Positions 52,046 through 62,889 of a stretch of DNA of 64,000 nucleotides are shown here, one piece after another; positions within the stretch are counted from its first letter, which is position 1, and every line of letters begins with the position of its first letter. Below the pieces are notes generated by a model, which saw only the letters and a list, made by a program, of their open reading frames with translations, ran no database searches and was not told where the DNA came from. The DNA is from Fulvivirga sediminis (lineage in GTDB: Bacteria > Bacteroidota > Bacteroidia > Cytophagales > Cyclobacteriaceae), in contig NZ_JAESIY010000006.1 of NCBI RefSeq assembly GCF_016757215.1, positions 203,300-267,299 on the forward strand. The letters run 5' to 3'. A program made the position numbers and the translations under genes.

Positions 52046-53173
52046 ATGGCTAAGAGAGATTTTTACGAAATACTAGGTGTAGACAAATCTGCTTCTCAGG
52101 ATGAGATTAAAAAAGCTTATCGTAAAGTGGCTATAAAATTTCACCCAGACAAAAACCCTGATAACGCTGAAGCTGAAGAGAAATTTAAAGAAGCAGCCGA
52201 GGCTTACGAGGTTTTAGGTAATGCAGAAAAAAGACAGCGCTACGACAGATTCGGACATGCCGGAATGAATGGTGGTGGCTTCGGTGGTGGCGGTGCCGGA
52301 GGCATGAACATGGAAGACATTTTCTCTCAGTTTGGGGATATTTTTGGAGGAGGCGGAAGCCCGTTTGACAGTTTCTTTGGTGGTGGCGGTGGCCGTGGCC
52401 GACGTCAGCGAAAAGGATCTAACTTAAGAATTAAGCTTAAACTTACTCTTCAGGAAATTGCTGAAGGTGTAGAGAAAAAAATAAAGGTAAACAGACTGGT
52501 TAAGGCTGACGGCGTTACTTTCAAAACCTGTACTACCTGCCAAGGTACAGGTCAGGTTCGCAAAGCCGTTAATACCATGCTAGGTCAAATGGTTTCTACC
52601 AGTACTTGTCCTACCTGTGGCGGCTCTGGCCAATTAGTAGATCAAAGACCTCCAGGAGTAGACAGCTCAGGACTACAGTCTAAAGAAGAGGTGATATCCA
52701 TCAAAATACCTGGTGGTGTGAGTGACGGCATACAGCTTTCTATGTCTGGCAAAGGGAATGAAGCACCTGGTGGAGGCATACCAGGAGACTTGCTGATTGT
52801 GATAGAGGAGAAAGAAGATGACGAACTGGTAAGAGAGGGAAATAATATAGTTTACGACTTATACGTAAGTTTTGTAGACGCCGCATTAGGTACTTCAGTA
52901 GAGGTGCCAACCATAGGAGGTAAAGCTCGAATAAAAATAGATGCAGGAACTCAAAGTGGAAAAATATTAAGACTCAGAGGCAAAGGTATTTCTGACCTTA
53001 ATGGATACGGCAAAGGTGATCAACTCATTCATGTTAATGTTTGGACTCCAAAACATTTATCTTCTGATGAAAAAACAAAGCTGGAAAGCCTGAGAGATTC
53101 CGAAAACTTTAAGCCAAATCCTGGAAAAAATGATAAGAGTATATTTGGGAAGATGAGAGAATTCTTCGAATAG
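52046..53173 (+). CDS. dnaJ: DnaJ chaperone with a reduced zinc domain
   Basis: The 375-residue protein has a J domain (4-66, [20 protein letters not shown] and FHPDKNP with the HPD), a Gly/Phe region (about 72-120), a zinc region and a C-terminal client-binding domain. Only two CxxCxGxG motifs are present (C162-C165 and C188-C191), not the four of E. coli DnaJ, so one zinc site rather than two is expected. It delivers unfolded proteins to DnaK and stimulates its ATPase. It is in an operon with grpE and ends at a strong terminator. Confidence 0.96.
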   Translation: MAKRDFYEILGVDKSASQDEIKKAYRKVAIKFHPDKNPDNAEAEEKFKEAAEAYEVLGNAEKRQRYDRFGHAGMNGGGFGGGGAGGMNMEDIFSQFGDIFGGGGSPFDSFFGGGGGRGRRQRKGSNLRIKLKLTLQEIAEGVEKKIKVNRLVKADGVTFKTCTTCQGTGQVRKAVNTMLGQMVSTSTCPTCGGSGQLVDQRPPGVDSSGLQSKEEVISIKIPGGVSDGIQLSMSGKGNEAPGGGIPGDLLIVIEEKEDDELVREGNNIVYDLYVSFVDAALGTSVEVPTIGGKARIKIDAGTQSGKILRLRGKGISDLNGYGKGDQLIHVNVWTPKHLSSDEKTKLESLRDSENFKPNPGKNDKSIFGKMREFFE

Positions 53174-53190
53174 TATAATATTTTACATAA

Positions 53191-53224
53191 AAAAGAGACA
53201 ATTGATTGAATTGTCTCTTTTTTT
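53191..53224 (+). terminator. Terminator after dnaJ
   Basis: A 13-bp stem (AAAAGAGACAATT / AATTGTCTCTTTT, loop GATTG) ending in a run of T. Confidence 0.9.
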
Positions 53225-53281
53225 GTAGAAAAATTTTATTCTTCACGCAACACATATTTTAGAATATCGTATTAATCTTCC

Positions 53282-54175
53282 ATGCGGAGAAAACTTTTTT
53301 TCTTAGGTGTTAGCGTATTTTGCGTAACTACTACATTCTCACAAATTAAAAAACAGTTTTCTGTAGAGGATGATTCTTCTATAGATAAAGTTGATATCAA
53401 TTTCAGTGTGAATAATGGTAGTTGCATTATAAAACCTAGTTTAAACAGTCAGGTTTTAACAGTTTATAGTAATCAAGATGAGAACGGATACTCTCATACC
53501 TATGATAAAGATATAACGAATAAAACCTGCAACGTAGCCCTACACGTTGAAGACAATCAATCTGAAGGTCTTAGCCAATCTATATCTTACCGTATGTTTG
53601 GAGGAGCTAATGATTCTGAACAAAAGCTTTGGAAATTATATCTCAAAGAAAATAAAAACTACGATCTCCAATTTAAATATGGTATTGGAGAAGCTGATAT
53701 TGATCTCTCTGGTCTCTCTGTGGGTAAGTTAAAGGTATATACCGGCAGTGCAGATGTAAATATTGGCTACCTCTCAGGAAATGATAATGGCGTAGTAATG
53801 GATACGTTCTATGTAAAGGTAGACCTGGGCTCGGTAAATGTAAAACAGCTCAACCTTTCCAAATCCAAACATGTAGTAGCAGATATTGGTTTTGGAAATC
53901 TTCTTTTAGACTTTAGCGACAAACCCCAAGTAGCCAGTACGATTAAAGGTAGTGTAGGTGCTGGAAACCTCCTCATAGTTCTGCCTGAAGAAAATAAAAT
54001 TCCTGTAATAGTTACAGTAAATGACTCATGGCTTTGTAGAGTAAAACTGACCAAGTCTTTTAAAAAGCTTAACGAACATACCTTTGTTAATGCCGCTTAT
54101 TCTGAAAATGCTAAAAATCTACTCAGCTTTAACTTAGATGTAAGCATGGGCAGCATCACATTCCAGGAAAAGTAA
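53282..54175 (+). CDS. Exported beta-rich protein (DUF4097-like)
   Basis: The 297-residue protein has a signal peptide (MRRKLFFLGVSVFCVTTTFSQ, about 1-21). The rest is built of short repeating strands: YGIGEADIDLSGLSVGKLKVYTGSADVNIGYLSG, VDLGSVNVKQLNLSKSK, DIGFGNLLLDFS and GSVGAGNLLIVLP. This is the pattern of the DUF4097/DUF2807 putative adhesin beta-solenoids. It is probably periplasmic or surface-located. It stands alone between the dnaJ terminator and the ABC transporter genes. No precise function can be given. Confidence 0.65.
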   Translation: MRRKLFFLGVSVFCVTTTFSQIKKQFSVEDDSSIDKVDINFSVNNGSCIIKPSLNSQVLTVYSNQDENGYSHTYDKDITNKTCNVALHVEDNQSEGLSQSISYRMFGGANDSEQKLWKLYLKENKNYDLQFKYGIGEADIDLSGLSVGKLKVYTGSADVNIGYLSGNDNGVVMDTFYVKVDLGSVNVKQLNLSKSKHVVADIGFGNLLLDFSDKPQVASTIKGSVGAGNLLIVLPEENKIPVIVTVNDSWLCRVKLTKSFKKLNEHTFVNAAYSENAKNLLSFNLDVSMGSITFQEK

Positions 54176-54344
54176 GCCCCAGATTATCAATCGTTTCTTT
54201 CATTCATTGATATTTCAAACCGCTTAAACCATCCAGCTTCTTTCTTTCCAATAGAAAGCTTAAACTACAATCTTATTTTATTAAAAGTACTGTAATAAAC
54301 ACCCTACTTTTAAGACTACAGATTTACATAAAACTAAGTATATA

Positions 54345-55259
54345 TTGGAAACACTTATTGTATCTAACATTAGTAAGAGGTATGCTGAACACACTGCTCT
54401 TGACAATGTAAGCATAAGCATCTCCCCCCAGCGCATATATGGTCTACTAGGGCCTAACGGCGCAGGGAAGACTACTCTTATACGTATTATCAATCAGATA
54501 ATAGCAGCCGATGAGGGAGAAATACTTATTAATGGAGAAAAGTTATCTCAAAAACACATTGCTTCTATAGGCTATTTGCCAGAAGAAAGAGGCCTTTACA
54601 AAAAAATGAAAGTTGGTGAGCAGCTCGTGTACCTTGGCCAATTGCGTGACCTACCCAGAAAAGAAGCTATACAAAAAAGTAAAGCCTGGACTAAAAAGCT
54701 TGGCATTTTTGATTGGTGGAATAAAAAGATAGAAGACCTTTCTAAAGGAATGGCACAAAAAATTCAATTTATTTCTACCGTGCTGCATGAGCCCAAACTA
54801 ATTATTCTTGATGAGCCCTTCTCAGGATTTGATCCTGTAAACGCCAACCTTATTAAAGATGAAATTCTTGAGCTCAGAGAAAAAGGCAGTACCATCATTT
54901 TCTCCACCCATAGAATGGAATCTGTAGAAGAGCTGTGCGATGACATAGCATTGATCAATAAATCAAAACTAATTCTATCTGGCACCAAGGTAGATATCAA
55001 AAATTCTTATAGATCTAATACTTACATCGTAGAGCACAAAGGTCCTATAAAAGATTTATCAGCCGAATACTCCATAAAAGAGCAGGTTACTACAGAATAC
55101 AATCTCCAAAAAAGCACTATTCAAATGCCTTCAGAATATAGCCCCAACCAATTACTTTCCTCTCTTATTAGTAATACAGAGGTACATTCCTTTACGGAAA
55201 AAGTACCGAGTGTTAGCGAAATTTTCATCTCATTAGTGGAAGGAGGAAGTCATGAATAA
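54345..55259 (+). CDS. ABC transporter ATP-binding protein (NatA-like)
   Basis: The 304-residue protein has Walker A GLLGPNGAGKTTLIRI, Q-loop region IASIGYLPEERGLYKKM, signature DLSKGMAQKIQF, Walker B LIILDEPFSGFDP and switch His IIFSTHRM, plus a C-terminal extension of about 80 residues as in NatA/YhaQ proteins. The start is a TTG at 54345 (METLIVSNISKRYAEHTALD): no ATG lies in frame upstream before a stop. It overlaps the permease gene by 8 bases. It energises export; the substrate (Na+ in Bacillus NatAB) is not certain here. Confidence 0.92.
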   Translation: METLIVSNISKRYAEHTALDNVSISISPQRIYGLLGPNGAGKTTLIRIINQIIAADEGEILINGEKLSQKHIASIGYLPEERGLYKKMKVGEQLVYLGQLRDLPRKEAIQKSKAWTKKLGIFDWWNKKIEDLSKGMAQKIQFISTVLHEPKLIILDEPFSGFDPVNANLIKDEILELREKGSTIIFSTHRMESVEELCDDIALINKSKLILSGTKVDIKNSYRSNTYIVEHKGPIKDLSAEYSIKEQVTTEYNLQKSTIQMPSEYSPNQLLSSLISNTEVHSFTEKVPSVSEIFISLVEGGSHE

Positions 55260-56544
55260 GATGTTTCTGATTTTACAGAGAGAATTTCTAAGTAGAGTGA
55301 AAAAGAAATCATTTTTACTTACTACCATTCTCGTTCCCCTTCTTTTCCCTACTATAATTGGGGTAGTATTTTATTTTATTAAAAAAGAAGATGATACAGC
55401 CAAGCAAAAAACGGTACAAGTGCTTGATGAAAGCCATAGCCTAAGTATGGAAAGCCTGGCTAAGTTTAAATTTGTGTCAGTAAGCGGTAATTTAGATCAT
55501 GCCAAAGAAGCCTTTAAGGAAAGTGATGATTTTGCATTACTTTATATACCAGACTACGATATAGAAAAACCCGAAGGTTTTAGGCTATATGCTAAAAGCA
55601 ATACTCATTTTAGCACAATAAATGAACTTGAGGGAAAAATTAGAGAATCAGTAAAAGAAAGAAAGCTACAAGCCTACAAGGTAGATACTGAGATTTTAGA
55701 AAAACTAAAGACCTCTATAGATCTTAAATCATTGAACGTAAGTGAAGGTGGAGAAAAGGAAAATGATGCAGGCATCTCATTCATAATCGGCTACGCTACC
55801 GGCTTTCTTATCTATATCTTCATGTTTGCCTATGGCGGACAGGTTATGCAAGGAGTAATTGAAGAAAAGAGCAGTAAAATAGTGGAAGTAATAGTTTCTA
55901 CTGTAAAACCATTTCAACTCATGATGGGCAAGATACTAGGTGTAGCTGCTGTTGGACTATTTCAGGTAATCATTTGGATAGTAATAGTAAGTACATTTTC
56001 TTTAATAGTCAGTGCTATTTTCGGAGTAGACATTTCACAAACATCACAGATGGCAGATGCCGCACAGCAAGCCAGCAACTCAGCGGAAACGGAGAAATTT
56101 ATGAGATTAATATCATCAATCCCTTTTACTAAAATAATTCTCACTTTTATATTCTATTTCTTAGGAGGGTACTTATTATACGGATCTCTGTTTGCTGCCA
56201 TAGGATCAGCGGTAGACACCCCTGCAGAGGCTCAGCAATTTATGATGCCTATTATGATGCCTTTAATTGTTGGCATCATAGGCATGAGCAGTGTAGTGAA
56301 TAATCCTGACGGAGCCGTAAGCTTCTGGCTCTCCATTATACCTTTCACGTCCCCTATAATAATGATGGGCCGCATAGGCTTTGGCGTGCCCTGGTGGGAG
56401 CTGGCCTTATCAATGAGCCTTCTCATTGCAGGTTTTATTGGCACAGTATGGCTTTCCGGCAGGATCTACCGAGTAGGCATACTCATGCATGGAGTAAAAG
56501 TGAACTATAAAACTCTGGCTAAATGGTTTATGCTCAAAAACTAA
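55252..56544 (+). CDS. ABC-2 type transporter permease (NatB/YhaP-like)
   Basis: The 430-residue membrane protein has one N-terminal helix (SFLLTTILVPLLFPTIIGVVFYF), a large extracytoplasmic domain (about 45-175), then five or six helices with FIIGYATGFLIYIFMFAYGGQVMQGVIEEKSSKIVEVIVSTVKPFQLMMGK, the ABC-2 family signature. It pairs with the overlapping ATPase gene as an exporter. A terminator follows. Confidence 0.92.
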   Translation: MNKMFLILQREFLSRVKKKSFLLTTILVPLLFPTIIGVVFYFIKKEDDTAKQKTVQVLDESHSLSMESLAKFKFVSVSGNLDHAKEAFKESDDFALLYIPDYDIEKPEGFRLYAKSNTHFSTINELEGKIRESVKERKLQAYKVDTEILEKLKTSIDLKSLNVSEGGEKENDAGISFIIGYATGFLIYIFMFAYGGQVMQGVIEEKSSKIVEVIVSTVKPFQLMMGKILGVAAVGLFQVIIWIVIVSTFSLIVSAIFGVDISQTSQMADAAQQASNSAETEKFMRLISSIPFTKIILTFIFYFLGGYLLYGSLFAAIGSAVDTPAEAQQFMMPIMMPLIVGIIGMSSVVNNPDGAVSFWLSIIPFTSPIIMMGRIGFGVPWWELALSMSLLIAGFIGTVWLSGRIYRVGILMHGVKVNYKTLAKWFMLKN

Positions 56545-56566
56545 CTTTAACATAAGGCGTTACTAG

Positions 56567-56597
56567 AACCGGATAGTGTTTTCTATCCGGTTTTTTT
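56567..56597 (+). terminator. Terminator after ABC permease
   Basis: A 10-bp stem (AACCGGATAG / CTATCCGGTT, loop TGTTTT) followed by five T after the stem. It separates the histidine kinase gene from the ABC genes. Confidence 0.9.
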
Positions 56598-56618
56598 AAT
56601 TTAATTTTCCGGGTCTAT

Positions 56619-57842
56619 ATGGCAAAAAGCAGCATCACACCCAGCGCCGAATTCTACTATGATAAGTCTAACCTTAAATGGATTGTACTTACCGTATCGC
56701 TAATCATAAGTATAGCCTCTATTTATTATACTGATATTCTTATAGATCAACTAAAAGATCGTGAGCGCCAACAAATAGAACTTTTCGCCAAGGCGTTAGA
56801 ATATACGGCTAATCAGCCCCTGGAAAGTGAAACCTATTTCTTTGTAACTGATCAGATATTATTCCAAAATAACTCCATTCCTACCCTACTGATCACAGAA
56901 AATGGCAAGATCAATGGTGTTAAAAACATCGATATAGATTCAAGCCAAAGCCAAGTATCTATTAATAAACAGCTTTATAATGAGCTCGAAGAAATGCGAG
57001 CTACCTATGAGCCAATTGAAATACAGCTTAGAGATGACAAGAATGACGAAATATACGGCATTCAATACGTTTACTATAAAAATAGCTTTTTACTCACCCA
57101 GCTGATGTACTACCCTTACATTCAGCTTTCTGTAATTGCCATATTCGGCTTTATAGCATTTATGACCTTTAATTATTCTAAGGCAGCAGAGCAAAACCGT
57201 GTCTGGGTAGGGCTGGCCAAAGAAACTGCCCATCAGCTAGGCACGCCAATCTCTTCCTTAATGGCATGGGTTGAATACTTCAAAGACAAGGCTACTATGG
57301 AAGAAAAAGAACTGATTAGCGAGCTAGACAAAGACATTCATAAGCTACAGATAATCACAGAACGATTTTCTAATATTGGCTCAGTACCCGTACTCTCAGA
57401 AGAAAATATAGAGATCATTATAAGAAACACCATAGAATATCTAAAGCCTAGAATTTCCAGAAAAGTAAACATGCATGTTGAGGCCATCTCCCCGAATATA
57501 GATGCAATAGTAAATCCACCCCTATTTGAATGGGTAATAGAAAACCTTTGTAAAAATGCGGTAGACGCCATGGGTGGTGTAGGAGAGTTAAACATCAGCA
57601 TACTTAGAGGTAGTGATTATAGAGTATTGGTAGACATATCTGACACTGGTAAAGGAATACCTAAATCTAAGATCAAACAGATCTTTACACCAGGCTTTAC
57701 TACCAAAAAAAGAGGTTGGGGATTAGGCCTTACACTAGCTAAAAGAATAATAGAAGTATATCATGATGGTAAGATTTTCGTAAAAAGCTCTGAAGAAAAT
57801 AAAGGCACCACTTTCAGGATAATTCTTCGCACCGAGTCGTAA
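56619..57842 (+). CDS. Orphan sensor histidine kinase
   Basis: The 407-residue protein has two membrane helices (about 18-36 and 168-186) bracketing a 130-residue periplasmic sensor with no recognised fold. The kinase part has AKETAHQLGTPISSLMAWVEYF (phospho-acceptor H205), WVIENLCKNAVDAMGG (N box), DISDTGKGIPKSKIKQIFTPGFTTK (G1/F boxes) and GWGLGLTLAKRIIE (G2). The HQLGTP form of the H box is common in NtrB-like Bacteroidota kinases. No response regulator adjoins it; it lies between terminator 56567-56597 and atpD. Confidence 0.93.
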   Translation: MAKSSITPSAEFYYDKSNLKWIVLTVSLIISIASIYYTDILIDQLKDRERQQIELFAKALEYTANQPLESETYFFVTDQILFQNNSIPTLLITENGKINGVKNIDIDSSQSQVSINKQLYNELEEMRATYEPIEIQLRDDKNDEIYGIQYVYYKNSFLLTQLMYYPYIQLSVIAIFGFIAFMTFNYSKAAEQNRVWVGLAKETAHQLGTPISSLMAWVEYFKDKATMEEKELISELDKDIHKLQIITERFSNIGSVPVLSEENIEIIIRNTIEYLKPRISRKVNMHVEAISPNIDAIVNPPLFEWVIENLCKNAVDAMGGVGELNISILRGSDYRVLVDISDTGKGIPKSKIKQIFTPGFTTKKRGWGLGLTLAKRIIEVYHDGKIFVKSSEENKGTTFRIILRTES

Positions 57843-57878
57843 TTATATTCATTGAAGCTTTTTATGTAGTAAAATAAG

Positions 57879-57910
57879 TTTGCTTTATGTATGATTAAGC
57901 GTTAGTTTTG
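57879..57910 (+). promoter_or_regulatory. Bacteroidota-type promoter for atpD
   Basis: TTTG (57879-57882), a 20-base spacer, then TAGTTTTG (57903-57910) match TTTG-N(19-21)-TAnnTTTG. The ATG is 48 bases further on. Confidence 0.65.
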
Positions 57911-57952
57911 CGGCTAAAATTATCGAGGCACTAAATCATTTCTATCAAATAA

Positions 57953-59467
<1,515 letters not shown>

Positions 59468-59475
59468 ATCATAAC

Positions 59476-59496
59476 AGGCGCTTTTGTTGAGCGCCT
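59476..59496 (+). other. GC-rich hairpin between atpD and atpC
   Basis: AGGCGCT / AGCGCCT (7 bp, loop TTTGTTG) lies 8 bases after the atpD stop and is followed by only a weak T tract (TTAC). It could stabilise the atpD mRNA 3' end or attenuate atpC expression. Confidence 0.5.
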
Positions 59497-59520
59497 TTAC
59501 TCTATAATTATAACTGTAAA

Positions 59521-59778
59521 ATGTTATTAGAAATAGTTACTCCATCTAAAAAGGTATTTGAAGGTAAGGTAAGTGTAGTTACACTTCCTGGGGCAGAAGG
59601 ATCATTTCAGGTTTTAAATGACCATGCTCCACTTGTAAGCACCTTAGAAGAAGGACAATTAACATATAAGACTTCTAGCGGAGAAACCGACACTTTTGTA
59701 ATAACAGGAGGTGTAGCTGAAGTGCTTAATAATAAGATCGTAGTACTTGCTGATGGTCTGTTAGAAGAAAACATATAA
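59521..59778 (+). CDS. atpC: F1Fo ATP synthase subunit epsilon (short form)
   Basis: The 85-residue protein has the N-terminal beta-sandwich of epsilon only: LLEIVTPSKKVFEGKVSVVTLPGAEGSFQVLNDHAPLVSTLEEG and FVITGGVAEVLNNKIVVLADG. The C-terminal helix pair of about 45 residues, which in other bacteria inhibits ATP hydrolysis, is absent; the stop is followed immediately by a terminator. Short epsilon proteins are known in Bacteroidota and Chlorobi. It lies 53 bases after atpD. Confidence 0.95.
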   Translation: MLLEIVTPSKKVFEGKVSVVTLPGAEGSFQVLNDHAPLVSTLEEGQLTYKTSSGETDTFVITGGVAEVLNNKIVVLADGLLEENI

Positions 59779-59803
59779 CAGAATCCATAATACTAGAAAT
59801 ATT

Positions 59804-59834
59804 AAAAAAGCCCTTAAGAGTTAAGGGCTTTTTT
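59804..59834. terminator. Bidirectional terminator after atpC
   Basis: A perfect 14-bp stem (AAAAAAGCCCTTAA / TTAAGGGCTTTTTT, loop GAG) between convergent genes; its right edge touches the stop codon of the minus-strand gene. Confidence 0.9.
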
Positions 59835-60141
59835 ATTTGTCTTTTTTTCCTGTCATCCTTCGAAACATCTTTTTCTCAAAGGCCCAAAAGAAGCTAAACT
59901 GTCCAAAGATGAAGCCGTAAAAAAGTAGAATAATATTATAAACAGGAAAAATGAGGATATAATAAACTACTGAAAATACCCAGGTTCTTTCATCTCCAGG
60001 AGCTATGTTATTTAGAATGGGTTCTTTTAAAAAGAAAACTGTAAAACCAGTACAAGCAAATACAACCAGAATTAAAACAGCTCTGATGGTATTGACGTGC
60101 CATCTCTTCTCTAACCTATCCAGCCATTTCGGTTTTCTCAT
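59833..60141 (-). CDS. Small membrane protein of unknown function (DUF6787-like)
   Basis: The 102-residue protein has a conserved-looking head (KPKWLDRLEKRWHVNTIRA), two membrane helices (AVLILVVFACTGFTVFFL and VVYYILIFPVYNIILLFYGFIFG) and a basic tail (KKMFRRMTGKKDK). It resembles a small Bacteroidota family with no proven role. Its ATG overlaps the stop of the pseudouridine synthase gene (ATGA), so it is the third gene of the prfC operon. Confidence 0.75.
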   Translation of the reverse strand: MRKPKWLDRLEKRWHVNTIRAVLILVVFACTGFTVFFLKEPILNNIAPGDERTWVFSVVYYILIFPVYNIILLFYGFIFGQFSFFWAFEKKMFRRMTGKKDK

Positions 60142-60824
60142 CCTTGTACAAACAAATTCCAGATTTGATCCTTAGCAGGCACTGGCGCAATCACATTAAC
60201 AGGCTCCTTTCTTACCGGGTGGTTAAAACTAATGCTTCTTGAATGCAAATAAATATTACCATCTTTAGCTGCTTTTTCTTCGCCATACTTGACATCTCCA
60301 TAAATAGCACAGCCAATTTTTGCCAGCTGCACTCGAATTTGGTGAGGCCTTCCTGTTTCCAGGGTAATCTCCAATAAATAATAATCAGCGATTCTTCCTA
60401 TGAGCTTGTAAGAAAGAACAGCCTTCTTAGACTCTTTCACCTGCTTATTGAAAGCTGTGGTCTTATTTATTTTTTGGTTTTTCTTTAACCAATGTACCAG
60501 TTTATCCTGAGTTTGAGGCGGTCTATGAGTAGTGATAGCCCAGTAAGTCTTCTCTACCTCTCTCTCCTTAAACATCTTATTCATTCTCTCCAATGCCTTA
60601 GATGTACGAGCTAAAGTTACAGCCCCACTTACAGGCCTATCAAGTCTATGTATCACCCCTAAAAAAACATCTCCAGGTTTATTATATTTTTCTTTAATAT
60701 AATCCTTCGCATGCTCCGCTAAAGTTACATCGCCTGTTTTATCTGCCTGCACAAGCACTCCTCCTGGCTTATTTACAATCAATAAGTGATTATCTTCAAA
60801 CAGAACATTGTTTTCGTCAATCAT
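60138..60824 (-). CDS. RluA family RNA pseudouridine synthase
   Basis: The start is set at ATG 60824 (MIDENNVLFEDNHLLIVNKPGG); a 3-codon extension needs TTG. The 228-residue protein has FLGVIHRLDRPVSGAVTLARTSKALERM, with the catalytic Asp in HRLDRPVSG, then EVEKTYWAITT, LETGRPHQIRVQLAKIGCAIYGDVKYG and IYLHSRSISFNHPV. There is no S4 domain. It converts uridine to pseudouridine in rRNA or tRNA; the site cannot be told. It follows prfC by 11 bases. Confidence 0.93.
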   Translation of the reverse strand: MIDENNVLFEDNHLLIVNKPGGVLVQADKTGDVTLAEHAKDYIKEKYNKPGDVFLGVIHRLDRPVSGAVTLARTSKALERMNKMFKEREVEKTYWAITTHRPPQTQDKLVHWLKKNQKINKTTAFNKQVKESKKAVLSYKLIGRIADYYLLEITLETGRPHQIRVQLAKIGCAIYGDVKYGEEKAAKDGNIYLHSRSISFNHPVRKEPVNVIAPVPAKDQIWNLFVQG

Positions 60825-60835
60825 CAAACTCAATT

Positions 60836-62416
60836 TTAAAATTCAGAAGTAAAATGAAACTCTATATCTGGGAAGTTATCTTGCACCATAGTGAGCCACG
60901 CTCTGGATTCTGCCATGAAAACCCACTTACCATCCTTATCTTTCGCAATGTGTCTATACTTAGAATCTATAAACTCATTGAGTTTTTTCTTATCCTTACT
61001 AGTTATCCAGCAGGCTTTATAAAGATTCATTGACATGAAATCACAAGAAGCTCCGTACTCATGCTTTAATCGATGTTGTATTACTTCAAACTGTAATGCT
61101 CCTACCGTACCCACAACTTTTCGAGCCCCCATCTCATAAGTAAAAAGCTGAGCTACCCCTTCTTCCATGAGTTGGTTCAAACCTTTATCCAACTGCTTGG
61201 TTTTCATGGCATCTTTATTAATTACCTCCTTAAATATTTCTGGGGAGAAGCTAGGTATTCCTTTGTACATGCCTTTCTCTCCTTCTGAAATGGTATCACC
61301 AATCTTAAGATTACCAGTATCATAAAGACCTACAATATCACCGGGCCAAGCCTCCTCCACCAGTTCCTTCTCCTGCGCCATAAAGGCAGTTACATTGGAA
61401 AATCTTATTTTCTTATCTGCACGTACATGGTAATAGTTATTTCCTCTGGCAAATTTACCGGCACACACCCTGATAAAAGCGATCCTATTTCTGTGATTAG
61501 GATCCATATTAGCATGAATTTTAAAAACAAACCCAGAAAACTTATTCTCATCAGGAGCTACCAATCTTTCTTCCGTCTCTCTTGACTTAGGCGCTGGAGC
61601 AAGTTCTATAAAGCAGTCCAGCAACTCCTTTACTCCAAAATTATTAACAGCACTGCCAAAAAACACAGGGGCTACATTACCTGCCAAATACTCGTTCACA
61701 TCAAATTCAGGATATACCCCTTCAATTAACTCCACATCTTCACGTAGCTGTGCGGCATCATTTTCCCCTACCTCTCTATCAATTTGAGGATCATTTATAT
61801 CTGCTATCTGTATTCCATCATCCTCCAACTTGGATTTACTAGGCTTAAACAAATGCAGGCTTTTATTAAATAGACTATAAACTCCTTTGAAAGTTTTTCC
61901 CATGCTTATGGGCCAACTCAAAGGCCTTACTTTTATATTTAACTTCTCCTCTATCTCATCCAAAAGATCATAGGGATCCCGTCCTTCCCTATCCAGCTTA
62001 TTTATAAAACAGATAACAGGTGTTTTCCGCATTCTACATACCTCCATGAGCTTTTCGGTCTGTATCTCCACACCTTTCACACAGTCTATCACCATGATTA
62101 CACTATCTACAGCTGTTAGTGTACGATAGGTGTCCTCGGCAAAATCCTGGTGACCAGGAGTATCCAAAAGGTTAATTTTCTTGCCATTATAGTTAAAGCC
62201 CATAACAGAAGTAGCCACCGAAATACCCCTCTGCTTTTCAATCTCCATCCAGTCAGAGCGGGCATGCATCTTTATTTTGTTGGATTTTACGGCCCCTGCT
62301 GTTTGAATAGCTCCACCAAACAAAAGTAGTTTTTCCGTAAGCGTGGTCTTTCCCGCATCAGGGTGACTAATAATACCAAACGTTCTTCGCTTCTCTATTT
62401 CTTCTTTCAGTGCCAT
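60836..62416 (-). CDS. prfC: Peptide chain release factor 3
   Basis: The 526-residue GTPase has [100 protein letters not shown], and the RF3-specific C-terminal part ([37 protein letters not shown]). It recycles RF1/RF2 from the ribosome after termination. It is the first gene of a unit with the pseudouridine synthase and the small membrane protein. Confidence 0.97.
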   Translation of the reverse strand: MALKEEIEKRRTFGIISHPDAGKTTLTEKLLLFGGAIQTAGAVKSNKIKMHARSDWMEIEKQRGISVATSVMGFNYNGKKINLLDTPGHQDFAEDTYRTLTAVDSVIMVIDCVKGVEIQTEKLMEVCRMRKTPVICFINKLDREGRDPYDLLDEIEEKLNIKVRPLSWPISMGKTFKGVYSLFNKSLHLFKPSKSKLEDDGIQIADINDPQIDREVGENDAAQLREDVELIEGVYPEFDVNEYLAGNVAPVFFGSAVNNFGVKELLDCFIELAPAPKSRETEERLVAPDENKFSGFVFKIHANMDPNHRNRIAFIRVCAGKFARGNNYYHVRADKKIRFSNVTAFMAQEKELVEEAWPGDIVGLYDTGNLKIGDTISEGEKGMYKGIPSFSPEIFKEVINKDAMKTKQLDKGLNQLMEEGVAQLFTYEMGARKVVGTVGALQFEVIQHRLKHEYGASCDFMSMNLYKACWITSKDKKKLNEFIDSKYRHIAKDKDGKWVFMAESRAWLTMVQDNFPDIEFHFTSEF

Positions 62417-62871
62417 GAATTAACCTAATAGTTTGAATTAGTCTGCAAAGATAGATATTTCATAGAATCTTAAGTAACACATTCGTTTTATAAAAAACAT
62501 TGACATTCAATGGTTATTAATAGACATATTTAACGATCTCATACATGTAAAGCTTATAACATTTGTCACTTCTAATTGAATCTCACTAGACAGCCCAAAT
62601 ACATGATTAATCCCTTTAATTAAAATAATAACCATATTTTTCTTGTAATTTATATCCAATCCTGCAATAGCTTAATTTCCAGCAACGAAAATCATATGGC
62701 TAATTTTCAATACTACCTTTCATTTAAACCATTATAAGCAGAACCTTACAATTTACAGCACTTAACAAATTGTAATACAACTAATTAACACAGAATAACT
62801 AATTTGAGTAAAGCCTAAAATACAGGTCCGGTATTATTTTTTCAATTATTAACCAAACGAATTTTATAGCT
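62417..62871. other. Divergent intergenic region prfC / lipoprotein
   Basis: This 455-base AT-rich spacer has the candidate prfC promoter at the left end and, from 62794, the leader that recurs before the second lipoprotein gene. In between I saw no credible frame, RNA gene or repeat. Confidence 0.6.
62446..62453 (-). promoter_or_regulatory. Candidate -7 element for prfC
   Basis: TATCTTTG on the minus strand fits TAnnTTTG, 29 bases before the prfC ATG. No clear -33 partner. Confidence 0.4.
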
Positions 62872-62889
62872 ATGAAAAGAATTAGTTAC
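62794..62889 (+). repeat. Duplicated lipoprotein leader, copy 1
   Basis: The 78 bases before the ATG plus the first 18 coding bases recur at 63871-63965 with one substitution and one missing base. Inside lies AATAC-N7-GTATT followed by ATTTTTT, a small hairpin with a T tract. Confidence 0.9.
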
